A stretch of 64,000 nt of DNA from Rossellomorea sp. BNER. Its GTDB lineage: Bacteria; Bacillota; Bacilli; Bacillales; Bacillaceae_B. Under the pieces are notes generated by a model. That model did no database searches. It had not been told where the DNA came from and saw only the letters and a list, made by a program, of their open reading frames with translations. Both the position numbers and the translations under genes were made by a program. Every line of letters starts with the position of its first letter. Within the stretch, counting starts at the first letter, position 1. Positions 9,375-17,934 of this stretch are shown here, piece after piece. Where the stretch lies: assembly GCA_024213275.1 (NCBI GenBank), contig JANAVG010000003.1:62001-126000 (forward strand), written 5' to 3'.

Positions 9375-9397
9375 CCTCCTTAAATAGGAGGTTTTTT
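9375..9397 (+). terminator. riboswitch-linked intrinsic terminator
   Basis: CCTCCT-TAAAT-AGGAGG is a perfect 6-bp stem followed by six T. It lies 35 nt after the c-di-GMP aptamer, the expected place for an expression platform. No gene ends here, so it only makes sense as a regulated leader terminator. I could not find a clear anti-terminator pairing by eye. Confidence 0.8.
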
Positions 9398-9517
9398 ATT
9401 TAACTATATGAATTGTTTCATTTGATAAGAAATGGAATTATAATCCGCCGAGAGGAAAAGAAAATTAATTGCGGAACCATTATGAAATATATGTAAACTA
9501 ATTGAAACTATTAAACA

Positions 9518-9553
9518 AATTATCAGAAAGCAACAATGAAAAAATAGTATAAT
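9518..9553 (+). promoter_or_regulatory. candidate fla/che promoter with CodY-box-like sequence
   Basis: TATAAT (9548-9553) is a perfect -10; the -35 at 17 bp (AGAAAG, 9525-9530) is poor, so an activator may be needed. Overlapping that -35, AATTATCAGAAAGCA (9518-9532) matches 11 of 15 positions of the CodY box AATTTTCWGAAAATT. In B. subtilis CodY represses the fla/che promoter. This start would lie downstream of the riboswitch terminator. Confidence 0.35.
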
Positions 9554-9705
9554 AGTCATGATTCTGTAGTTGTTTGAATATTAATGAAGAATTAACAAAT
9601 TATTCATAGACAGTAAAATACATAAACATTACAATAATAAGGGCTTATGAAGTATTTTGTCGAATAATTGTAATGATAATGAAATATTTAGATTGAGGTG
9701 TCGAA

Positions 9706-10095
9706 ATGAACCTATTCTCTAGTACATTTAATGTTTTGGAAGCTGGATTAAATTATTCCTCTTTAAAGCAAAAAATCACTTCTCAAAATATTGCAAACAT
9801 TGATACTCCAAATTATAAAGCGAAAGAAGTTAGCTTTAATCAGCATTTTCAAAATGCTTTACATAATCTAGAAGCAAACCGAACAGATCCACGTCATTTC
9901 ACTTTTTCTAACGGGAGTAGTCACCCGACGGTTATTCAGAAAAAGAATTTTCAGTATAACCACAATGGAAATGGAGTGGACCTTGATAAAGAAATGACCG
10001 AGCTTGCAAAGAATCAAATCTATTTTAATGCTTTAAGTGATCGAATGAATGGTAAATTTAATTCACTTAAATCGGTTATTAGAGGAGGAAAATAA
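9706..10095 (+). CDS. flgB: flagellar basal-body rod protein FlgB
   Basis: 129 aa. Proximal rod subunit, exported through the flagellar type III apparatus. It has the N-terminal rod motif SSLKQKITSQNIANIDTPNYKAKEV and a C-terminal helix (LAKNQIYFNALSDRMNGKF). GAGGTG precedes the ATG. First gene of the fla/che operon, 2 bp before flgC. Confidence 0.96.
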   Translation: MNLFSSTFNVLEAGLNYSSLKQKITSQNIANIDTPNYKAKEVSFNQHFQNALHNLEANRTDPRHFTFSNGSSHPTVIQKKNFQYNHNGNGVDLDKEMTELAKNQIYFNALSDRMNGKFNSLKSVIRGGK

Positions 10096-10097
10096 TC

Positions 10098-10559
10098 TTG
10101 TCAATTTTTCATAGTATGAACACGACTTCTTCGGCTCTTACCTCACAACGATTAAGAATGGATGTAATTTCATCGAACATGGCTAATGTAGATACAACTA
10201 GAGGGAAATTAGTGAATGGTGAGTGGGAGCCATATAGACGAAAAACAGTAACATTTCAATCAAAAAATAACTCATTCTCTGGATTTCTAAACCGAGCAGT
10301 GAATTCCAAGGGTTCTCAGAATTACGGCAATGGTGTGAAAGTAACAAGAATTAATGAAGATCATGAGACACCATTTAAATCAGTTTATGATCCGAGACAC
10401 CCTGATGCGAATGAGGACGGTTATGTGCAATTGCCAAACGTCGATCCATTAAGAGAAATGGTAGATTTAATTTCTGCGACAAGATCTTATGAAGCAAATG
10501 TAACTGTATTAAATGCAACTAAAGGAATGTTAATGAAATCATTAGAAATTGGTAAGTAG
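10098..10559 (+). CDS. flgC: flagellar basal-body rod protein FlgC
   Basis: 153 aa. Rod subunit with the N-terminal segment SQRLRMDVISSNMANVDTTRG and C-terminal VDLISATRSYEANVTVLNATK typical of FlgC. Starts with TTG; its Shine-Dalgarno AGAGGAGGA lies inside the last codons of flgB, so translation is coupled. Confidence 0.96.
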   Translation: MSIFHSMNTTSSALTSQRLRMDVISSNMANVDTTRGKLVNGEWEPYRRKTVTFQSKNNSFSGFLNRAVNSKGSQNYGNGVKVTRINEDHETPFKSVYDPRHPDANEDGYVQLPNVDPLREMVDLISATRSYEANVTVLNATKGMLMKSLEIGK

Positions 10560-10571
10560 GGAGTGTACTAG

Positions 10572-10877
10572 ATGGCAATACATAATATTAATTCGATAGA
10601 AGCCAATCATTTAAGTCCGTCGATTAAAAAAAATTTAGTAAAACCTTCAGAAACTCAAAACTCATTCTCGAATTTTTTAAAGCAATCAATTGAAGAAGTT
10701 AATAATGCCCAGCTTCAATCTGATGTGATGACAAATAAACTGGTCAATGGGGAAGATATTGATTTACATCAAGTGATGATCACTTCGCAAAAAGCAAGTA
10801 TAACCCTTCAAGCAACAATGGAAGTTCGTAATAAAGTAGTCGAAGCATATCAAGAAGTCATGAGAATGCAAGTTTAA
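10572..10877 (+). CDS. fliE: flagellar hook-basal body protein FliE
   Basis: 101 aa. Joins the MS ring to the rod. The sequence SFSNFLKQSIEEVNNAQLQSD and the C-terminal VMITSQKASITLQATMEVR/KVVEAYQEVMRMQV are diagnostic. GGGAGTG lies before the ATG, 12 bp after flgC. Confidence 0.95.
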   Translation: MAIHNINSIEANHLSPSIKKNLVKPSETQNSFSNFLKQSIEEVNNAQLQSDVMTNKLVNGEDIDLHQVMITSQKASITLQATMEVRNKVVEAYQEVMRMQV

Positions 10878-10925
10878 TATAACTTTATGACCCGATAGAC
10901 TAGACAGAAATACCGGGGGATTGTG

Positions 10926-12515
10926 ATGAATGAAAAAGTGAAAATGTATCGAGAGAAAATTAAAGCCTATTGGACTTCTCGAACAGGGAAACAAAAAGGG
11001 TTTATGGCGACATCAATCTTAATTGCCATTTTAGCTATCATCTTGATTAGCTATTTTACAACCAGAACGACACTCGTACCACTTTACAGTAACCTCAAAC
11101 CATCTGAGACAGGGTCTATTAAGGAAAATCTCGATGGTAGAGGGATTCCTTCTGAAATAACTGATGGAGGAGCTACAATTAGAGTTCCTGCAGAACAAGT
11201 TGACACTCTTAAAGTTGAGTTAGCAGCTGAAGGCATCCCTAACACTGGAAATATTGATTATTCTTATTTTAGTGAAAACGCTGGTTTTGGTATGACAGAT
11301 AATGAATTTGAAGTAGTAAAATTAGATGCTATGCAAACTGAGCTTTCTAATTTAATGCAGGGAATTGAAGGTGTCAAGGATGCAAAGGTCATGATTAACC
11401 TCCCTGAAAAAGGGATTTTTGTTCATGATCAAACACAAGATGCATCAGCATCAATAGTATTAAACACAGAACCAGGTCATCAGTTTGATCAGAAACAAAT
11501 TGCTTCACTATATCATTTGGTTTCGAAGAGTGTCCCTAATCTTCCTGCTGAAAATATCGTCATAATGAATCAGTTTTTTGAGTATTACGACTTAGAAAAA
11601 AATAATAGTTCATTTGGAACAGGTAATGTTGTTCAACAAATGGATATAAAAAATCAAATTGAACGTGATATAAGAAGACAAGTACAGAATATGCTCGGAA
11701 CATTGATTGGCTTCAATAAAGTCGTTGTATCTGTTACAACTGACATTGATTTTACACAGGAAAATAGGGAAGAAAATTTAGTGACTCCTGTTGACGAAGA
11801 GAATATGGAAGGTATCGCCGTGAGTGCACAGCGAATAACGGAGACATTTACAGGAAATGGCGAAGTCACAGGCGGTGAACCCTTAGCAGAAGAACAAAAT
11901 GATGCTGGATCCTACCTAGAAGGAAGGGAAGGCAACGGTGATTATGAACGATTAGAAGAAAAGATTAATAATGAAGTAAATAGAGTCAGAAAAGAAATAG
12001 TTGAAAGTCCATATAAAATACGAGACCTAGGAATTCAAGTAATGGTAGAACCTCCAGATCCTAATGACCCTGGATCGTTGCCACAAAATCGAATCGATGA
12101 TATCCAACAAATACTTGGGACGATTGTCAGAACATCGATTAATAAAGATGTCGGAACAGAATTAACGGAAGAATCAATTGAAGACAAAATAGTTGTTTCT
12201 GTTCAACCTTTTGCCGAGAATTTTGAAGTAAATAAGGAAGAGCAGCCGTTTCTACCATGGTGGGCTTATGCGATTGGTGGATTACTACTTGCTGTCATTG
12301 CCATTTTGATCTTCTTGATGATTCGTTCTCGAAACAAAAAAGACTTGGACGAAGAATTACTTGTTGAAGAACAGAAGGAAACGATCTATATCCCGGATGT
12401 GAATACAGAAAATGAAACAGAGGGTTCAATGAAACGCAAACAACTGGAAAAGATGGCAAGAGAAAAACCAGAAGAATTCGCAAAATTACTTCGTACATGG
12501 TTATCTGAGGATTAG
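10926..12515 (+). CDS. fliF: flagellar MS-ring protein FliF
   Basis: 529 aa. Forms the membrane-supramembrane ring that seeds the basal body. One N-terminal membrane helix (FMATSILIAILAIILISYF, about residues 27-45), periplasmic-side YscJ-like ring-building domains, a second helix near residue 445 (PWWAYAIGGLLLAVIAILIFLM) and a cytoplasmic C-terminal tail (MAREKPEEFAKLLRTWLSE) that binds FliG. The ATG at 10926 is chosen over the GTG at 10923, which lies too close to GGGGGA. Confidence 0.96.
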   Translation: MNEKVKMYREKIKAYWTSRTGKQKGFMATSILIAILAIILISYFTTRTTLVPLYSNLKPSETGSIKENLDGRGIPSEITDGGATIRVPAEQVDTLKVELAAEGIPNTGNIDYSYFSENAGFGMTDNEFEVVKLDAMQTELSNLMQGIEGVKDAKVMINLPEKGIFVHDQTQDASASIVLNTEPGHQFDQKQIASLYHLVSKSVPNLPAENIVIMNQFFEYYDLEKNNSSFGTGNVVQQMDIKNQIERDIRRQVQNMLGTLIGFNKVVVSVTTDIDFTQENREENLVTPVDEENMEGIAVSAQRITETFTGNGEVTGGEPLAEEQNDAGSYLEGREGNGDYERLEEKINNEVNRVRKEIVESPYKIRDLGIQVMVEPPDPNDPGSLPQNRIDDIQQILGTIVRTSINKDVGTELTEESIEDKIVVSVQPFAENFEVNKEEQPFLPWWAYAIGGLLLAVIAILIFLMIRSRNKKDLDEELLVEEQKETIYIPDVNTENETEGSMKRKQLEKMAREKPEEFAKLLRTWLSED

Positions 12516-12526
12516 GAGGTAGAACA

Positions 12527-13540
12527 TTGGCTAAGAGAGAGAAAGCATTATCAGGAAAACAAAAAGCTGCCATACTCCTTATATCTCTAGGACCTGATGT
12601 TGCATCATCGGTATATAAACACCTTTCTGAAGAAGAGATTGAACGTTTGACATTAGAAATTTCTGGTGTGAAAAAAGTAGACTCAGAAGCAAAAGAAGAT
12701 GTTTTGGAAGAATTTCACCATATCGCTTTAGCTCAGGATTATATTTCTCAAGGCGGGATAGGGTATGCAAAAACTGTATTAGAGAAGGCATTAGGGAATG
12801 ACCAGGCAACGGCAATCATAAACAGGCTAACATCATCCTTACAAGTAAAACCTTTTGATTTTGCAAGAAAAGCCGAGCCTGCTCAAATTTTAAACTTTAT
12901 TCAAAATGAGCACCCACAAACGATTGCATTGATATTATCTTATCTAGATCCTCAGCAGGCAGGGCAAATTCTTTCTGAACTCCCCCAAGAAGTGCAAGCT
13001 GATATTGCAAGGAGAATTGCCGTTATGGATAGTACTTCACCTGAGATTATTAGTGAAGTCGAGGCAATCTTAGAGAGAAAATTATCTGCGACTGTTACTC
13101 AGGATTATACTCAAACAGGTGGAGTAGAAGCCGTTGTCGAGGTTTTGAATGGTGTAGATAGATCAACAGAAAAAACCATTTTAGATGCACTTGAGATTCA
13201 AGACCCAGAGTTAGCAGAGGAAATTAAGAAGCGTATGTTTGTCTTTGAAGACATCGTCACGCTTGATAATCGTTCTATCCAACGAGTCATCCGTGATGTG
13301 GATAATGAAGATTTACTTCTATCTCTGAAAGTTTCAAGTGATGAGGTAAAAGAAATTGTATTCCGTAATATGTCTACAAGGATGGTCGAAACATTTAAAG
13401 AAGAAATGGAATTCATGGGGCCAGTTCGATTACGGGATGTTGAAGAGGCGCAGTCACGTATTGTGGCCATTATCAGAAGATTAGAAGAAGCTGGTGAAAT
13501 CATCATAGCCCGTGGTGGGGGGGATGATATTATTGTCTAG
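12527..13540 (+). CDS. fliG: flagellar motor switch protein FliG
   Basis: 337 aa. Rotor protein that contacts the stator and carries torque. EHPQTIALILSYLD (middle domain) and the charged C-terminal torque helix region (FVFEDIVTLDNRSIQRVIRDVD) are present. Starts at TTG after TTAGGAGGT, 12 bp after fliF. Its 3' end overlaps the start of fliH. Confidence 0.97.
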   Translation: MAKREKALSGKQKAAILLISLGPDVASSVYKHLSEEEIERLTLEISGVKKVDSEAKEDVLEEFHHIALAQDYISQGGIGYAKTVLEKALGNDQATAIINRLTSSLQVKPFDFARKAEPAQILNFIQNEHPQTIALILSYLDPQQAGQILSELPQEVQADIARRIAVMDSTSPEIISEVEAILERKLSATVTQDYTQTGGVEAVVEVLNGVDRSTEKTILDALEIQDPELAEEIKKRMFVFEDIVTLDNRSIQRVIRDVDNEDLLLSLKVSSDEVKEIVFRNMSTRMVETFKEEMEFMGPVRLRDVEEAQSRIVAIIRRLEEAGEIIIARGGGDDIIV

Positions 13541-14309
13541 AATTATCAAAGCGGACAGTGAAGCATACCCTACCAAGAGTACCAGAAGGATTTCTCTTAG
13601 AAATATTACTTTGAATGATAACGAATTTTGTGAAGATTCATCGCAATCAATCGAGAATATTGAACAAATAAAATCTGAAATCATCCTTCAAGCAAGGAAA
13701 GATGCTGACGAGCTTATTAAAGAAGCTACAAGTATGAAAGAGAGCATGATTCAAGAATTAGATCGTGAACGGGAGCGCAATGAAAAAGAAAATGAAAGAT
13801 TAGCTCATTTAGCAAAAGAAGAAGGCTACTTTCAGGGGCTTCGAGAAGGTCAACAAAAAGGCTTCCAAGAAATGACCGAAATGATCTCACAAGCGAAAGA
13901 AATTGTTAAATCTACTCAAACCGAATTTCAACAACATCTTGAAAAATCAGAGAAAGTCATTGTTGAGATTGGTATTAAGGTGGCAGAGAAGATAATAGGC
14001 GAAATTTTGGAAGAACAACCTGAAGCATTTCTAAGTGTTGTTAAGAGGGGATTAAAAGAAGTAAGAGATTTACCACATGTTCAAATTCATATTCACCCAT
14101 CTCAATTTTCATTATTTGATTCACATAGGGAGGATTTAGAAGCAATTTTTCCAAGCACTATTCAATTGTATCTCTATCCAAATGAAGATTTACAGGAAAT
14201 GGACTGCTTTATTGAATCAAATCATGGAAGGGTTATGGTAGGTATTAATGAGCAATTGACAGAAATAAAGAGTAAATTAATGGAATTACTTGAGGGTGAT
14301 GACAATTGA
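13533..14309 (+). CDS. fliH: flagellar assembly protein FliH
   Basis: About 258 aa. Regulator and stator of the FliI export ATPase. Long charged coiled coil (about residues 45-135) followed by the FliH/V-ATPase E-like C-terminal domain (VGIKVAEKIIGEIL, QIHIHPSQFSLF). The TTG at 13533 lies 9 nt after a run of G acting as ribosome binding site; an in-frame ATG at 13524 is directly next to that run and less likely. Overlaps fliG by 8 bp and fliI by 4 bp. Confidence 0.9.
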   Translation: MSRIIKADSEAYPTKSTRRISLRNITLNDNEFCEDSSQSIENIEQIKSEIILQARKDADELIKEATSMKESMIQELDRERERNEKENERLAHLAKEEGYFQGLREGQQKGFQEMTEMISQAKEIVKSTQTEFQQHLEKSEKVIVEIGIKVAEKIIGEILEEQPEAFLSVVKRGLKEVRDLPHVQIHIHPSQFSLFDSHREDLEAIFPSTIQLYLYPNEDLQEMDCFIESNHGRVMVGINEQLTEIKSKLMELLEGDDN

Positions 14310-15625
14310 AAGCAATAGATTTAATTGAAAAAATCCCTTCAATAAATACTTTTAAAAAGTATGGAAAAGTAAAAAAAGTAGTAGGTTTAATGATTGAGTC
14401 AAAAGGGCCTGAGAGTTCAATTGGAGATGTATGCTTTATTCACCTCTCACAAACTGGACGGAGAATCAAAGCAGAGGTCGTTGGTTTTAAAGAAGAAACG
14501 GTGATTTTAATGCCATACTCTACTATTCATGCAATTTCTCCAGGATGTTTGGTAGAAGCAACATCACAATCACTTCAAATTAGAGTAGGACCTTCACTTA
14601 TTGGTAGAGTGATAGATTCGATGGGGAATCCTTTATTAGGTGAAGATCTTCCGAAAGGACTAACTTCTGTTAATACAGAACAATCTCCTCCTAACCCGCT
14701 CCAGAGACCACCAATTTCAGAAAAAATAGAAGTGGGAGTACGAGCCATTGATAGCATGCTGACAGTCGGAAAAGGTCAACGTGTAGGTATTTTTGCAGGA
14801 AGTGGTGTAGGGAAGAGCACCTTACTCGGGATGATTGCAAGAAATACAAAAGCGGACATTAATATTATTGCGCTAATCGGTGAACGTGGAAGGGAAGTCC
14901 GAGAGTTCATTGAAAGGGATCTTGGAGAAGAAGGACTTAAGCGCTCGATAGTTGTTGCAGCTACTTCTGATCAACCAGCGTTAATGCGAATTAAAGGAGC
15001 CTTCACAGCAACAGCGATAGCTGAGTATTTTCGTGATAAGGGATATAACGTCATGCTAATGATGGATTCTGTTACACGTGTAGCGATGGCACAAAGGGAA
15101 ATTGGTTTGGCTGTTGGTGAACCTCCGGCGACCAAAGGCTATACTCCTTCAGTTTTTGCCACTTTACCCAAATTGTTAGAACGGACGGGTACCAATCAAC
15201 ATGGTACGATAACAGCTTTTTACACCGTTTTAGTTGATGGAGATGATTTGAATGAGCCAATTACTGACACCGTAAGGGGAATATTAGATGGTCATATTGT
15301 ATTAGATAGAAATGTTGCGAATAAAGGGCAGTATCCGGCGATTAATATTCTGAAAAGTGTTAGTAGGTTAATGAATCATCTCGTTCCTAAGAATCATCTT
15401 CATGCAGCCGAAAGAATAAGAGATTTACTTAGTACTTATACCAATTCAGAAGATCTTATCAATATCGGTGCTTATAAAAAAGGAACTTCTAGAGAGATTG
15501 ACGATTCAATAGAATTCTACCCGAAGATTATCTCGTTTTTAAAACAAAGTACAGATGAAATAACAGGTTTAGAGGAAAATGTTGAAAAGCTTTTGAACCT
15601 TGCAAATAAAGGAGAATGGAGATAA
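14306..15625 (+). CDS. fliI: flagellum-specific ATPase FliI
   Basis: 439 aa. F1-like hexameric ATPase of the flagellar export apparatus. Walker A FAGSGVGKST, Walker B-type VMLMMDSVTRVAMAQREI, and LIGERGREVREF all match FliI. Starts with TTG that overlaps the TGA of fliH (TTGA), and its TAA overlaps the fliJ ATG. Confidence 0.97.
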   Translation: MKAIDLIEKIPSINTFKKYGKVKKVVGLMIESKGPESSIGDVCFIHLSQTGRRIKAEVVGFKEETVILMPYSTIHAISPGCLVEATSQSLQIRVGPSLIGRVIDSMGNPLLGEDLPKGLTSVNTEQSPPNPLQRPPISEKIEVGVRAIDSMLTVGKGQRVGIFAGSGVGKSTLLGMIARNTKADINIIALIGERGREVREFIERDLGEEGLKRSIVVAATSDQPALMRIKGAFTATAIAEYFRDKGYNVMLMMDSVTRVAMAQREIGLAVGEPPATKGYTPSVFATLPKLLERTGTNQHGTITAFYTVLVDGDDLNEPITDTVRGILDGHIVLDRNVANKGQYPAINILKSVSRLMNHLVPKNHLHAAERIRDLLSTYTNSEDLINIGAYKKGTSREIDDSIEFYPKIISFLKQSTDEITGLEENVEKLLNLANKGEWR

Positions 15626-16068
15626 TGGCTTACCAATTTAAATTTGAAAAGGTTCTTAATATAAAGGAACAAGAAAAAGAAGAAGCTCAGGTTTATTATA
15701 AGGATTCGATTTCAAAATTTGAGTTGGTAGCTGAAAAACTCTATGATCTTCTGAAAAAAAAGGAAAATCTTGAAACGTTTCAAACGAATAAACTCATCAG
15801 CGGGTTTCACATTCATGAAATTAGGCACTACCAGCAATTTATCTCGAATATCGAAAAAACAATCGAATATTATCAAGAACTAGTCATTCAGGCGAGAAAT
15901 AGAATGAATTGGTACGAACAGAAATTATCTGAGATGAGTGTTGAAGTTAAAAAATATGAAAAAATGAAAGAAAAAGATTTTCTTCAATTTAAAGATTCAT
16001 TGAGAATATCGGAAGAAAAATTTTTAGATGAACTTACAGTCATGCAATTTATGAACAGAGGAAATTAG
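15625..16068 (+). CDS. fliJ: flagellar export chaperone FliJ
   Basis: 147 aa, the B. subtilis length. Coiled-coil protein in the FliI ring that escorts substrates to the gate. It starts MAYQFKFEKVLNIKEQEKE and is almost all charged helix. I chose the ATG at 15625, 9 nt after AAAGGAGA; an earlier ATG at 15616 abuts that site. It overlaps the stop of fliI by one base (TAATG). Confidence 0.92.
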   Translation: MAYQFKFEKVLNIKEQEKEEAQVYYKDSISKFELVAEKLYDLLKKKENLETFQTNKLISGFHIHEIRHYQQFISNIEKTIEYYQELVIQARNRMNWYEQKLSEMSVEVKKYEKMKEKDFLQFKDSLRISEEKFLDELTVMQFMNRGN

Positions 16069-16683
16069 GTGAAACGTATGGTGAAAACAGTAGAGAAAGA
16101 AAGGGATGAGAAAACTTTTTCACGATTACAATGGATCTTCTTTGCAGGAATCATTCCGCTTTTATTTGCTGTCATCGTTACATTAATTGTTATGACATTT
16201 ATGGGAGTAAATATTTTTGAAAAAGTTAGCGAAATACCAGTCCTTTCAAAAGTCTTACCATCAGAAGGAAAGAAAAATATTGAAAAGTTTGATAAGAAGA
16301 TTGTAAATCTTAAAGGACAACTCAAAGATAAAGATGCGAAAATTACACAGCTTCAAAGCAAGATTGATAATCAGGAACAAGAAAAGGAACAACTGCTTCG
16401 TCATGAACAAGATCTAAAGAAGCAGATTGATGAGTTAAAACAAATACAAGAAGATAATAAGCGTGCTTTTAAGGAAGTTGTTTCAACATTTGAAGCAATG
16501 TCAGCTAAAAGCGCTGCTCCAGTATTAATCGCAATGGAAGAGGCTGAGGCTTTAAAGATTCTATCAAATATTAAACCTGACTCATTAGCGAAAATTTTAG
16601 AAAAAATGCCTCCTAGAGAAGCGGCTACCTTTACTGAATCAATATCCATTGAATCAGAATCAAATGAACAAGCAAACGATTAA
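16069..16683 (+). CDS. ylxF: flagellar-operon protein YlxF (MotE/MgtE-N-like)
   Basis: 204 aa. One membrane helix (LQWIFFAGIIPLLFAVIVTLIVMTF, about residues 20-45), a long coiled coil (about 80-145), and a C-terminal MgtE_N-like domain (AEALKILSNIKPDSLAKILEKMPPREAATF). The same gene sits between fliJ and fliK in B. subtilis. Its exact role there is not settled; a membrane-anchored factor for motor or export assembly is an inference. GTG 16069 directly follows the fliJ stop; ATG 16078 is an alternative start. Confidence 0.85.
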   Translation: MKRMVKTVEKERDEKTFSRLQWIFFAGIIPLLFAVIVTLIVMTFMGVNIFEKVSEIPVLSKVLPSEGKKNIEKFDKKIVNLKGQLKDKDAKITQLQSKIDNQEQEKEQLLRHEQDLKKQIDELKQIQEDNKRAFKEVVSTFEAMSAKSAAPVLIAMEEAEALKILSNIKPDSLAKILEKMPPREAATFTESISIESESNEQAND

Positions 16684-16699
16684 AAGGGGGGGTGAAACC

Positions 16700-17923
16700 G
16701 TGAATGTTGGATTAATAAGTATAGGAAATCAAGGTTCTATTCCTCTTGGAAAGCTGGGCGGGGGTAATCAAAAATATAGTGGAAGCTTCACCGCCATAAT
16801 CGGAAACGTAAGAACCCTGCAGGAAGGGATAGAAGAGAATCAAACTAGTGACATTCAAAATATCTTTAACCTTCTATCAGGGGAAAGGCATTTAGAAGCA
16901 TTAGGAATGGAAATTTCAAAATCGTTTACTCTAGTTGATGCCTTAAAGGGTATGAAGGTAGATCCGAAAAAATTTAAGCAGTTAATAGCTCGAATAAAAG
17001 AATCGATTCAACAATTAAAGCCGGAACTACAGCAACCAATTAAATCCCTTGAATCATTTGATGAAGAAGAAATGCTATTTGACACACTGCAACTCATTCA
17101 GTATTTACCAGTTAACGACTTTAAGAAATTACCACAAGCAGAAATAAATCAAATCCTATCAATTGCAAAAGTATTCCAGACACTTCAGGGACAAGCTGAT
17201 ACTTTAAAGCAATCGGAAAAACGTTTTTTACTTAATAATTTATTAAAGAATATCACTGAGAAGGTAGAGGGAATCATGGCAAATCAGATTCCCAAATCAT
17301 CATCACACTTACATAATGTTCTTAAAAAAGCCCATATGTCTATTGAAACAGCATCAGTTGAAGACTCGTTTGAGAATGGATCGATTTCTATAAAAGAGAC
17401 ATCAAGAAATACAAGTATTTTATTTAATACTGGACAGACAATACCAAAGATTGAGCAATTAACATTATTTCTGACAAAATCGGATAACTCAAACATAAAT
17501 TATGAGCAGTTCACCAAAGAGTTTTCCAATTTGATTTCAAAATCACAATTATTAAAAAATCCTAATATGAACAAGCTGTTAGTAAAACTTTATCCTGAGC
17601 ACTTGGGGACGTTAAGAATTGAATTAGTGCAAAAAGACGGGATGATGGCAGCAAAGATCCTTGCGAGTACAGCAGGCGCTAAAGAAATATTGGATTCACA
17701 AATTCATTCATTAAAACATGCTTTAACTAGCCAAAACCTTCAAATAGAAAAGATAGAAATCTCTCAATCCATGAATGACAGTCCGAAGCCATCTGATAGA
17801 AGTAACACAGGACAGCATGGAAACCAGCATCAATCCAAGCATTCTCAACGGGAACATACAGCGGATAATGATGAAGAATTAGATAAAAGCTTTAAAGAAC
17901 TGTTGATGAAAATGGAAGAGTAG
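16700..17923 (+). CDS. fliK: flagellar hook-length control protein FliK
   Basis: About 407 aa. Measures hook length and switches export specificity through FlhB. The N-terminal two thirds are low in conserved motifs; the C-terminal Flg_hook domain is clear (LLVKLYPEHLGTLRIELVQKDGMMAAKI, then SQIHSLKHALTSQNLQIEKIEI). The tail is Gln/His/Ser rich. GTG 16700 follows a strong GGGGGGGTG. The reading frame is open further upstream over the end of ylxF, but those codons are not supported by a ribosome binding site. Confidence 0.92.
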   Translation: MNVGLISIGNQGSIPLGKLGGGNQKYSGSFTAIIGNVRTLQEGIEENQTSDIQNIFNLLSGERHLEALGMEISKSFTLVDALKGMKVDPKKFKQLIARIKESIQQLKPELQQPIKSLESFDEEEMLFDTLQLIQYLPVNDFKKLPQAEINQILSIAKVFQTLQGQADTLKQSEKRFLLNNLLKNITEKVEGIMANQIPKSSSHLHNVLKKAHMSIETASVEDSFENGSISIKETSRNTSILFNTGQTIPKIEQLTLFLTKSDNSNINYEQFTKEFSNLISKSQLLKNPNMNKLLVKLYPEHLGTLRIELVQKDGMMAAKILASTAGAKEILDSQIHSLKHALTSQNLQIEKIEISQSMNDSPKPSDRSNTGQHGNQHQSKHSQREHTADNDEELDKSFKELLMKMEE

Positions 17924-17934
17924 GGGTGAAAGAA

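Larger units (their letters stand above)
8888..9705 (+). other. control region of the fla/che operon
   Basis: About 820 bp without a gene. From 8888 to about 9080 I see nothing specific. From 9080 to 9210 there are two candidate promoters, then the c-di-GMP riboswitch (9247-9340), its terminator (9375-9397), and a 300-bp AT-rich stretch with another promoter candidate before flgB. Confidence 0.7.
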
